DNA of 64,000 nt, taken from Saccharomyces paradoxus (lineage: Eukaryota; Ascomycota; Saccharomycetes; Saccharomycetales; Saccharomycetaceae). Within the stretch, counting starts at the first letter, position 1. The number at the start of each line of letters is the position of its first letter. The notes under the pieces were generated by a model, which did not search any database, had not been told where the DNA came from, and saw nothing but the letters and a program-made list of their open reading frames with translations. This document shows, in pieces, positions 36,645 to 47,797 of this stretch. Location of the stretch: positions 62,001-126,000 of the forward strand of contig NC_047490.1 in assembly GCF_002079055.1 (NCBI RefSeq), in the 5' to 3' direction. The position numbers and the translations under genes were made by a program.

Positions 36645-38519
36645 TTAATTCGTCAAATTTCGAAGAGCGTCAATCGCCTTCCTAAACCCCATTCTTGCGG
36701 CTCTCTGATAATATTGTTTGGCCATATTCAAATCGACTTCACAACCAATACCCTTTTCGTAGTAAAAACCTAAGGCAAACTCAGTGCGGGCTAGTTTACC
36801 GTCTGAACACTTGCTGCTCTTCAAGGCCCAGTTCAACGCCTCTATATTATTTGGTTTCAAAACACTTGCTGCACCCGTTAAATACCATCCACTTAAGGAG
36901 AGCATTGCCATCGGATTTCCTCTCGGCTGAGCAGCAGCTGCTTTGGAATACCAACATATGGATTTTTTGGCCACTACAGGCAATCCTAAGTCGCCAAATT
37001 CATAGCAGTTGCCTAATTTCCATTGTGCTAAAGGGTACCCAAAGTCTTTGGCACATTGCTGGTAATATTTTATAGCCAAATGAGAATCTTTTCGTACGCC
37101 GTTCGCAAATAATAGGTTTTGAATTTCCGATGGCAAAACACTGAACTCATAAATTTTGCCTAACTCATATAATGTTTGCGGAGAGTCACCCTTTTGGGCA
37201 GCTTCATCAAACCATTTAATAGCTAGTAATACATCAGTTTTTTGCATGTTTAGACCGTATAAATGGCTCATTCCTAGTTTGTACATGCATGCAGAATTTG
37301 AACAAACTTCTGCACCTTTTTGGTAGTATTGAAAAGCCTTCTTTATGCATTGTTCCCTGGTGGGTGATGGATCCAAAGAAGAAGTGCCTCTTTGATATTC
37401 AAAGCATATACCTGCACGGTAGCACGCATCTGAATTGTTCAACTTTGCGGCTTTACAATAATATTCCAGCGCCTTTTCGTCATTTTTAATGACGATATTT
37501 TTATTCTTGATAGGCAAATATGGTTGATGCGAATACAAAGTCCCCATCAAATACATGGCAGGGGGCCATTTTAAAGTAATTAATTTTGCGAGCACTTTGA
37601 ATGAATGTTCCAAAATGACTTTCTGGTTTTTGAGCATTTCCTCAGGTCTTAAACTTCTTTTGAGTTTTTCTGCATTTATGTTATATTGCGATATGAAGTC
37701 TTCCTTAAAGGCGTATTCGAGTAGCGTTTCACACCATTGCATTTGTATCTCAGGAGTAAATTTTAAAGAGTCTGCAATAGTCTTCTTGTAAACTTGGTAA
37801 AAAGCTAATGCCTCCGGTGAATAGGAAGACAGTTTATCTTTACCACTTGAAAAGTCATTATCCTTTGTCTTCGCGATGCTGCTAGTGGTTGATTGGTTGG
37901 TTGTTTGTGATGCAACGGATGTATTATCCAGAGATCGTATGGGAACTTTTTCCTCTGTTCTATAAACTTTTTCTTGCAATATCCTAGATTCAGACTCCTC
38001 ATAGGGTGGCGGCGCTGAATTATCCCTTACAGGCTCTGATATTCGGCCTCCACCGCTTATTGATGCGTCGTGTGCAGCTGGTGAACCCAAACTGCCTTTT
38101 GTGGAACTAAAATTGAAAGGAAGTTCATACCTATTACCAGTACTGTTAATACTGTTATTAGCATCTCCTATTTCACCTGCTGGCTTGTAATTGAAAATAT
38201 CCATGCCATTATTACTATTTATAGTTACTGGTGTGCCTAATTGACCACCGTCAGCATTGCTGTCTGTGAAATTTAGCGCGCTCAAAGGAAGTGATAGTGA
38301 AGATGAGGAGGAAGGAGACGTAAATGGAATGGCTGGCGTGAGCTCAACTATAGAGTCATCCACCGGATAAGGTGCAGGCACTACATTTTGGGCGGGCGAA
38401 GCATGCCTATCAGAATTTACATTTCCTAGTTTATGCGAGGACTCCCGCACCCTTACTGGTGGAAACATATTAATGTGCTTGTCATAGAGGTTCGGTTGCG
38501 GTTGGCCCTGGTTAACCAT
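36645..38519 (-). CDS. ACK1: ACK1, Sel1-repeat activator of Pkc1 signalling
   Basis: The 624-residue product corresponds to yeast Ack1 (YDL203C), which acts upstream of Rho1 and Pkc1 in the cell-wall integrity pathway. The first about 215 residues are low-complexity and Pro/Ser/Asn-rich. From about 255 onward a solenoid of Sel1-like repeats follows (patterns such as AxxxGxxYExGxG and ALKYYCKAAKLNNSDA), the arrangement of the Chs3-activator family of Skt5 and Shc1. It ends in ALRNLTN. No CAAX box is present. Confidence 0.93.
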   Translation of the reverse strand: MVNQGQPQPNLYDKHINMFPPVRVRESSHKLGNVNSDRHASPAQNVVPAPYPVDDSIVELTPAIPFTSPSSSSSLSLPLSALNFTDSNADGGQLGTPVTINSNNGMDIFNYKPAGEIGDANNSINSTGNRYELPFNFSSTKGSLGSPAAHDASISGGGRISEPVRDNSAPPPYEESESRILQEKVYRTEEKVPIRSLDNTSVASQTTNQSTTSSIAKTKDNDFSSGKDKLSSYSPEALAFYQVYKKTIADSLKFTPEIQMQWCETLLEYAFKEDFISQYNINAEKLKRSLRPEEMLKNQKVILEHSFKVLAKLITLKWPPAMYLMGTLYSHQPYLPIKNKNIVIKNDEKALEYYCKAAKLNNSDACYRAGICFEYQRGTSSLDPSPTREQCIKKAFQYYQKGAEVCSNSACMYKLGMSHLYGLNMQKTDVLLAIKWFDEAAQKGDSPQTLYELGKIYEFSVLPSEIQNLLFANGVRKDSHLAIKYYQQCAKDFGYPLAQWKLGNCYEFGDLGLPVVAKKSICWYSKAAAAQPRGNPMAMLSLSGWYLTGAASVLKPNNIEALNWALKSSKCSDGKLARTEFALGFYYEKGIGCEVDLNMAKQYYQRAARMGFRKAIDALRNLTN

Positions 38520-40967
<2,448 letters not shown>

Positions 40968-41046
40968 CGTAGATCAATAACTAGAACAATTTCCCACATA
41001 TACATAACTATTTTTTATGTTTATTTTTTAAAAATCCGTTATCTAA

Positions 41047-41613
41047 CTACACCTTATTAAGGCTTACCTTATTCTCCTTTTCATTATTCAATAACTGTTC
41101 TTTCAGTTTACAACTCCATTTATATCCGGTCAATTTTTTGTTGCTGCCAATGATTCTATGGCAAGGTACTAGCAATGCCAGGTTATTTGAACCACATGCC
41201 CTACCGACAGATCTTGCAGCAGTTGGCTTCCCTATTCTCTTTGCAATATCACCATATGTGACGACATGGCCATGTTCCACGTTTAAAAGCTCATTCCATA
41301 CCTTACGTTGAAATTTTGTTCCAAACAGAAACTCAAAGGGAATAGCGTCCGTTGGTAATGGCATTTTGTTTCCTAGGCATATCTTATAATTTTCCACTGA
41401 TTTCTTATATATTTCTGTGTCTTTTAGCTCTTGCAAATCGTACCTTGTATTCTGTTTCTCGTGTTTTTTCAAGAAGGCTTCTACTTTTGCTAACAGGAAA
41501 GGCTTATCATTACCTAACGAGGCAAAAACAAGGTTTCGAGTTTTTTCCCTAAACACCAAAAGTGCACCAGTCACCTCAGTCTCGATATAAGTATAGTAAA
41601 GTAGTTCCTTCAT
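41047..41613 (-). CDS. MGT1: MGT1, O6-alkylguanine-DNA methyltransferase
   Basis: The 188-residue product starting MKELLYYTYIETEVTGALL is yeast Mgt1, a suicide repair protein that moves the alkyl group from O6-alkylguanine to its own cysteine. The active-site motif is PCHRIIGS with C151. The helix-turn-helix region GHVVTYGDIAKRIGKPTAARSVG, with the Tyr and the Arg finger, precedes it. I chose the ATG at 41613; an in-frame ATG four codons upstream is possible. It is convergent with TRM8 across only 79 bp. Confidence 0.95.
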   Translation of the reverse strand: MKELLYYTYIETEVTGALLVFREKTRNLVFASLGNDKPFLLAKVEAFLKKHEKQNTRYDLQELKDTEIYKKSVENYKICLGNKMPLPTDAIPFEFLFGTKFQRKVWNELLNVEHGHVVTYGDIAKRIGKPTAARSVGRACGSNNLALLVPCHRIIGSNKKLTGYKWSCKLKEQLLNNEKENKVSLNKV

Positions 41614-41834
41614 CACTAAGTCCATTCGGCCTAAAAATGTAGTCGTCTTTCAATTATTTTTGAGTATACGCTATTCATTATTTTGTCGATCTCCTTCGTT
41701 TCCACTGGGTTTAGAATGTCACAGCGGACACATAGCGCCGTGCCTTTTTTCTTATGATCATAATTGGAATATATATGTTGAACAAAACTAAACATTTTTA
41801 CTTAAAATGAAGCAAATATCTTTATGAAGCCGTA

Positions 41835-43898
41835 CTAGGCAACTGCTATGTCTCCAGGGGAGTTCTGAACCTCACCTGAGCCCGATTTATTAGCAGCAAT
41901 GTCGTCTCTGATATTCGGGTCAGTTCTATTATGAAAGCTGAAAAACTCGCCTGTCCTTGATGGTCCTGAATCAGATGTGATAAAATAAACATTTTGTGCA
42001 GATCCATGTGTCTGGTTCGATAAACCTCCGTCTTTGGGTAGAATTTGCTCATTTTGAATCGACGAATATGCTTGGTTATTTTGTTTAATGCTGCTTCCTA
42101 GAGTATTTATCTGGTACGCGGAAAAGGATGGTGATGACGAGAATTCAGAGCCAGTATCGTCAAAAACATCATCATGGTTGCCACTGCTGTTTCCAGCAGA
42201 ATCGTCATCTGAATCTAGCCTCTCGTCACCGGTTACGATAGGGAAAATCTTTAGCACAAATATAATAGAAATAAAGGAAGATAAAGACGGGATAAGGTAA
42301 AACTTCCAGGACAGACGGTCGATAAGTATAGGTGTTATTAAACTAACAAACCACTTAAAAAACCAATAAAAGTTTGATATTAGCAATATCACCGGTGCCT
42401 GCGATAAGTGGGGTAAAAGCTCAATGGTCATAACCCAACCTATGGAATCCCAACTGATGAAGTGTGTAAAAAGGAATACAGCAAACAGTATTGATATATA
42501 CCTTGTCGTACTCTTGGGAAACAAATCTGTAAAAGATATGGTAAATAGCAATACACACATGACAACCGAACCTAAAAGTATATTCATTTTCTCTTTACGT
42601 TTCCGCAATACCATGGGGAAGTAAGCTAATATTACGGTGGTGTAAATTAAAGCGTTGAGCCCCGTTAAATAAATTGATTTTTTTTCTCCTCTCCCCATTT
42701 GTTGTAATATTAACGGTGAGTAATATAAGAAGGCATCAACACCATTTGATCTTGTAAGTAGTTGGAAACCTATCAACATTTTTATTATTGAAGAAAAATC
42801 ATTTAAAATATATGCATATGGATATGAGTTTTTTTGAAGATGTGATTTCAATAGTATGTCTCGTTTCAGAACTCTAAATTTCAACTGAGTCTGGTTTTCC
42901 TCGAAATTTCCATCATCGAATATATTCGATATCAAAACTAACGCTTCCACATCATTCTTTTGCTTTAAAAGCCAAGAAGGGGATTCTAAAATGAGGTAGA
43001 ACGACATTAGGTTTAGTATTATTCCAAGTAGCACATGTGTTGACAAAGGGTATCTCCATGCAAAGCTCAAATACCTGAAAGCACAATTAATCCAAATTCC
43101 GAACGAATATGCAATGACACTAGAGACGCACTGGATAGAAATGAATGTTCGTTTTCTTATATATGGAAGAGGAAACTCGAATTGATAAATTATTACCATG
43201 GAAAAGGCAAACCCCATACCTACTCCGAGAACGAATCTACCCAGTAGTAAACACCATTGATTTAGAGCCAGGACCTGGACAATGGCGCCTAGAGAATATA
43301 TCATTGTGCTTATTTGAAGCATTTTTTTCCTGCTAGAAGCCTCCAGGACACCCGAATACACGAACAACGAGGCCATGAAGGCACCTAGATTAACAACGCT
43401 CACAATATTTCCTAGTGGAGAAGTCAGTGGGTAATGAAAATATTTCTGGAATGACAACGTCATAACATTTCCAGATATGAGACCTTGGTCCAATCCCGAT
43501 AGCGACGAAACTAGCACCACAAAAGATATAAACGAAGCACGCAAAGTTCGACTAGAATGCCTTTTTTTCTTACTTCGTAGTTGTGAGATTTCAGCCTGTT
43601 GTAATAACTGGCGGTATGGATCATCCATTGATAATCTAGGGGTATGTTCAGAAAGCGGCAAAACCACAGTAGCGTCGCTATCCCTATAAAGAGAACCACG
43701 ACGCGAGCTGTGAGCTGTGATGTTATTCTCAAATCTGAATATGTCAGGGTTCTTGTGGGGGAGTGAAGTTAGTGCGGTATCATCCTGTTTACTGTTGAAA
43801 TCCTGTGCTAGCTGATGTGCTCTATCAATATGCGCCGAACTACTAGCTTCTTGAGCAAGTGGTTTATTTAAACGTGACATGCTTGATGGAGGTTTCAT
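41835..43898 (-). CDS. YDL199C, putative sugar-porter family MFS transporter
   Basis: The 687-residue product corresponds to the uncharacterised S. cerevisiae YDL199C. About 12 membrane segments span about 120-555. Sugar-porter features are only partly kept: a Gly-rich first segment (GLDQGLISGNVM instead of the usual GYDTGxI), LGRFVLGVGMGFAFSM, and LESPSWLLKQKND in place of PESPRWL. Long polar tails (1-115 and 560-687) are low-complexity. The departures from consensus make transport of hexoses uncertain; a sensor or a transporter of another substrate is possible. Confidence 0.9.
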   Translation of the reverse strand: MKPPSSMSRLNKPLAQEASSSAHIDRAHQLAQDFNSKQDDTALTSLPHKNPDIFRFENNITAHSSRRGSLYRDSDATVVLPLSEHTPRLSMDDPYRQLLQQAEISQLRSKKKRHSSRTLRASFISFVVLVSSLSGLDQGLISGNVMTLSFQKYFHYPLTSPLGNIVSVVNLGAFMASLFVYSGVLEASSRKKMLQISTMIYSLGAIVQVLALNQWCLLLGRFVLGVGMGFAFSMVIIYQFEFPLPYIRKRTFISIQCVSSVIAYSFGIWINCAFRYLSFAWRYPLSTHVLLGIILNLMSFYLILESPSWLLKQKNDVEALVLISNIFDDGNFEENQTQLKFRVLKRDILLKSHLQKNSYPYAYILNDFSSIIKMLIGFQLLTRSNGVDAFLYYSPLILQQMGRGEKKSIYLTGLNALIYTTVILAYFPMVLRKRKEKMNILLGSVVMCVLLFTISFTDLFPKSTTRYISILFAVFLFTHFISWDSIGWVMTIELLPHLSQAPVILLISNFYWFFKWFVSLITPILIDRLSWKFYLIPSLSSFISIIFVLKIFPIVTGDERLDSDDDSAGNSSGNHDDVFDDTGSEFSSSPSFSAYQINTLGSSIKQNNQAYSSIQNEQILPKDGGLSNQTHGSAQNVYFITSDSGPSRTGEFFSFHNRTDPNIRDDIAANKSGSGEVQNSPGDIAVA

Positions 43899-44186
43899 TT
43901 TGTTTAGACTGAGATGGTAACAGGTTGCTCTGTAGTGCTAAATTTAGCGCTCGTCCTTATGTTTATCCTTTTTGTCCTGAACTGGGCCAGAAGCCCTTTA
44001 AAGTAATCTTTTTTTTTTTAAACTACGCGGCTGACATATACCTGGCACGATAATATAGCTATCATATTGAAAAAGTAGTTGATCAAAAAAACAGGAAATA
44101 ATACATAGATACAAACTCATATTGGTATATACATTTTATATTCACAAGCTGAATGCTAAGGAAAAAAGGTAAGAAGTTCATATTCT

Positions 44187-45089
44187 TCATTTGCTCAATA
44201 GGTTATCGAATTTAGGAATCAACGATTGAGCCAACGCAAATGAGAAGACCAGTTTTGGACCCGTTGTTAGTAATTTAGGCGTTAGACCCTTGAAAAACGC
44301 AGTTATACCTTCGTTTTTTAAAGTGTTTTTAACAATCTTCAACCCACTTTCAGGATTATCAAAATTTCTATTCTGAATTCTTGTCTTGATGACATCTAAT
44401 GGGGCAGAAACAATTAGGGAGGAGCAAGCACCGACTATGGAGGAAATGAAATTCTGAGACCAAGTAGCTTGAGAGTAATCTTTCAAACCCAATATATACT
44501 CCTTGGCAAATGCATTACCACCAAAAAGCGCAAACGAACCGGGGGCATTTCTAGCAGCGGTCCACCCCCAGCCCCTATATAAGTTGAACAGGCCTTCGTC
44601 TCTCAAAATTTTGACAAAACCTCTGCCCTTGAAAGATTCGGGATTAGTCTGTCTCTTGATCTTCAACACGTCCAGCGGCAAAAGAACGATTTCACCAATA
44701 CCGATCAAAGAACCAGCAGCAGCAGATCTCATTGCCTTACCAGTCTTCTCACCGAATAGATTATCAAAATCCTTTTTGTAATGCTTGTTTAAAAACTCAT
44801 TAGCAAAAGGCTGGCCACCATACTTATACACTCTTTGTAAGACTTTGTATGATGCAGCGTAACCAAGACCCGGGAACAAAGTAAACAAACGTTTGCCCAA
44901 AGGTTCACTGAAATGATCACGAAAAATAACACGGTTCAGTTCATGACTAGAGGATATTTTGGTGTGGTTGGACATCAGTCTTTTGGAGATGGTGTCCACA
45001 GGATGGAAGACTGCAATTTCCATTATGCCTGCAGAGGCAGACCCCAAAAGACGAGCTAATCCTGACTGCTTCTTATCAGTATGAGGCAT
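44187..45089 (-). CDS. GGC1: GGC1, mitochondrial GTP/GDP carrier
   Basis: The 300-residue product starting MPHTDKKQSGLARLLGSAS is yeast Ggc1 (Yhm1), which exchanges GTP for GDP across the inner mitochondrial membrane and affects iron homeostasis and mtDNA stability. Three mitochondrial-carrier repeats carry the Px[DE]xx[KR] signatures HPVDTISKR (about 28), LPLDVLKIK (about 156) and APLDVIKTR (about 248), each followed by a second helix, for six spans. Nearly identical to the S. cerevisiae protein I remember. It would be inserted by the TIM22 complex. Confidence 0.96.
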   Translation of the reverse strand: MPHTDKKQSGLARLLGSASAGIMEIAVFHPVDTISKRLMSNHTKISSSHELNRVIFRDHFSEPLGKRLFTLFPGLGYAASYKVLQRVYKYGGQPFANEFLNKHYKKDFDNLFGEKTGKAMRSAAAGSLIGIGEIVLLPLDVLKIKRQTNPESFKGRGFVKILRDEGLFNLYRGWGWTAARNAPGSFALFGGNAFAKEYILGLKDYSQATWSQNFISSIVGACSSLIVSAPLDVIKTRIQNRNFDNPESGLKIVKNTLKNEGITAFFKGLTPKLLTTGPKLVFSFALAQSLIPKFDNLLSK

Positions 45090-45446
45090 TTCCCTTTTCT
45101 TGATATTTTGTAAGATTCTTTATCTGATATATGTCAAAAGATTAACTACTAACCATCAAAAGAGACACACGATTTATATAGTCACCTCTATATATCTATG
45201 TTGTCGCATTGTAGAAAATGTGACAGCAAAATGCGAAATGACTCACGAGTTTTGTTTTCTCGAGCTTTATCAAAACTGTGATCGTTCTTTAATTTTTCAT
45301 TTTCTTTTTTTTCGGACAGTGGCGGCGGTACTAAATGCCATTGGTCTACCAAGAAACTGTGGCAACGAAGATTAACGGTGGTATATTTAGGACGGATCAC
45401 GCTTTATATATAGACATATGCCGTAATGGTCTCTGCTGTTTCGTAT
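45090..45446. other. Intergenic: GGC1 promoter and ASF2 3' region
   Basis: This 357-bp gap shows no defensible site or gene. Confidence 0.4.
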
Positions 45447-47087
45447 TTACTTATGAAGTCTTGAAGAATGGTTTGAATCCTTCGAGTTTTGTGCCTCAGG
45501 AGATGTTGATGTGTCTAGTGGGACTAGTTCATCTGTCACTAATTTTGGCACATCATCTTCCTTCGCATTCTCTTGACACTTATCTTTTGGATGAAGCTGA
45601 TCGTTGTCCGTAAGCTGCTGTGAACCAGCGTGTGTATGTTTTGGCGCCTTTGGCAGCGTTTTCAAAGTCAAAGAATTTAGATTAATGATGTGTGGTGGTT
45701 GCAGTTTTGAAAAGTAAGGTACCCTCGATAAATAATCAGGATTCAGTTTTGGGGAGACTAATACTATGTTTTTTTTAGAACATGATTGCCCGTCTGGGGC
45801 CGCTAATAGAAGCCGTTGGGAAGTGCTGTCAATTTTCTGATGGTAAGAATGCTGGGGTAAGAGCGGAGGAGATCCAGGTGCACTCGTTACAGTGGATATG
45901 GGCTGACACGGTTTCTCGTTGCGAAGTTCTTGACACTTATTACCAACTGGAAGCATGTTCAGATGATGTTTGCCTTGAGTTGGTGGCAATCTTTGGACTA
46001 ATAATTGCACGTAACTCTGCAGTAGTTTGATGGTACTATTTTGTTTTTCTAAATGCAAGTGAGTGGTTCGGTTCTTCTCGTCACATATTTTCTTATGCAA
46101 TCTTAGTTCTTGCAGCTCCTTTTCCTGAATGGCGAACAAATCCTTCAGGTGGTTTTCCTCAAAAGGGTCCACCAGAGTCACATTGGTGAGCGTTCGTACT
46201 TGATCTTGCGGTTCCATTTGCCTTTGTGTTTCTGATTGATGCGATAGTTCGGCTTGCAATGCTTCAATAGTCTCCTTCTGGTTGGCGATGCTTTTCTTGT
46301 ATGATAATAATGTGCGGTTGGTTTTGTCAACAAGCTTAGGAATACCCTTTAGATAGTCGTCCTTCGCTTTAACCTCTTTTTTTAAGAGCTCTAGTGATTT
46401 GGTTGCCTGTAGCAGTTGTATTTTCAAGTTATCTACTTTGATCTGGGAGTTTTTTTTTACGTTCCTCAATTCTCGCTTCACTTTGGCCAACTCTTTTGAG
46501 GTTTCTGCCTCGAACACTTCACTATCAAAATTTAGTTCGAGCCCTTCGTAATATTTTTCATAAAATACGTGAATCTCATCCAATTTGGTATTCACAGTGC
46601 TCTGCACATTGTTGTAATCCTGTAACTTGGCGCAAATTTCTTTCTTGAGATTAACAAGCAGACCGTCTTCATCGTGGTTGTGTTTTTTATCGTTAGGGAC
46701 CAGCCGGAGGAGTTCCATTTTCTTCTTAGAAAAGCTCTTCTGGGCTTTTTTCAACGCGTTGTTCTCATCCATAACACTCTTCATTTTTCCATATAAACTA
46801 GCCATTTTAATTTCATTACTCATGATTTCGCTGGACAATAATTTGGTGCTAGACTCCAGAACGGCTTCGTTTTCTCGATAGTAGCTGACCAAGGATTGCA
46901 GCTTCTTGACTTTGCTTTTCATTTGCCCCAAAGATGGCTTTTTTTGTACTTTAGAACTACCCAGGCCCTTCGTCACAGCCGCATATTCTTCATCCGGGTT
47001 GAAAGATGAGCTCGACTCTTGATCGCTACCATCTATCACACTGCGAGTGATGGAGTCTAAGACTCCGCGGTTTTCTGGCATAATCAA
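45447..47087 (-). CDS. ASF2: ASF2, anti-silencing coiled-coil protein
   Basis: The 546-residue product starting MIMPENRGVLDSITRSVID matches yeast Asf2, found because its overexpression weakens silencing at HM loci and telomeres. Residues about 55-310 are predominantly heptad-like coiled coil (for example KVKKLQSLVSYYRENEAVL). The C-terminal third is polar and Pro/Ser-rich. It is one of the fastest-evolving proteins of the window and about 20 residues longer than I recall from S. cerevisiae (525). An MCB element lies 100 bp upstream. Confidence 0.92.
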   Translation of the reverse strand: MIMPENRGVLDSITRSVIDGSDQESSSSFNPDEEYAAVTKGLGSSKVQKKPSLGQMKSKVKKLQSLVSYYRENEAVLESSTKLLSSEIMSNEIKMASLYGKMKSVMDENNALKKAQKSFSKKKMELLRLVPNDKKHNHDEDGLLVNLKKEICAKLQDYNNVQSTVNTKLDEIHVFYEKYYEGLELNFDSEVFEAETSKELAKVKRELRNVKKNSQIKVDNLKIQLLQATKSLELLKKEVKAKDDYLKGIPKLVDKTNRTLLSYKKSIANQKETIEALQAELSHQSETQRQMEPQDQVRTLTNVTLVDPFEENHLKDLFAIQEKELQELRLHKKICDEKNRTTHLHLEKQNSTIKLLQSYVQLLVQRLPPTQGKHHLNMLPVGNKCQELRNEKPCQPISTVTSAPGSPPLLPQHSYHQKIDSTSQRLLLAAPDGQSCSKKNIVLVSPKLNPDYLSRVPYFSKLQPPHIINLNSLTLKTLPKAPKHTHAGSQQLTDNDQLHPKDKCQENAKEDDVPKLVTDELVPLDTSTSPEAQNSKDSNHSSRLHK

Positions 47088-47797
47088 TTAATCTTGGCCT
47101 CTTTCTCTCTTTTTTCCATCAATCGAAGCTGCGTGCAAACCATCGCAGATGTTTATTTATTTGTCACCTAGATGGATGTGTTATTCACGCGTCGCGTCGC
47201 TCCTGAAAGACATGAAAAAAACGCTTTTACAGCCTTGCTAATACTAACCTCCCAGAGGATCCTCTCCATTGCTATGCGCCAGACCTACCTTAATAGGTGG
47301 TCTCATAATTTATAGTATACACACTTACATACCCTTCGAGTCAAGGAAAAGGTTGTGTTCAAAAAAAGGGGTGCAATTGTATATTTACAATTGGCGGAAA
47401 TCTACTTGCTATGCTTTCTTCACCTTTCCCTTCTTCTGGCTAACACTATACACATCAATTGACTATAGATTTGACTTATCTTGCTACTAAATCATAGAAA
47501 TATTTTTTTCATCTATCCCCTTCCATCCCCTTTGGGTGCTACCCCTTCAATGTGAAATATCACCATATACGATCGGACCGCCCGAGAACGAAAAGTGAAA
47601 AGAACAAACAAGTCGTGTCAGATCCATTCCTCTATTCCTGTAGTCGAGTTGTGTTCTGAGTTTCTACGTCAAGATCCAGCACTACTTCGCTACTATAGGT
47701 GTAGAACATTAGGACAAGGCAAGCTTCTACGATAGACACTTTACTCGCACATATTTTCCTTTGTCCCCGTTTGCTCTCCCTAATTGAACAATAAAAG
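47088..47797. other. Divergent promoter ASF2 / SEC31
   Basis: The ASF2 side holds ACGCGT within CACGCGTCGCGTCGC. S. cerevisiae has a dubious ORF here (YDL196W); the short frames I see lack coding character. Confidence 0.55.
47187..47192. promoter_or_regulatory. MCB element (ACGCGT) upstream of ASF2
   Basis: ACGCGT is the full MluI cell-cycle box bound by MBF, with a second CGCG immediately after it. It lies about 100 bp upstream of ASF2, suggesting G1/S expression. Confidence 0.55.
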
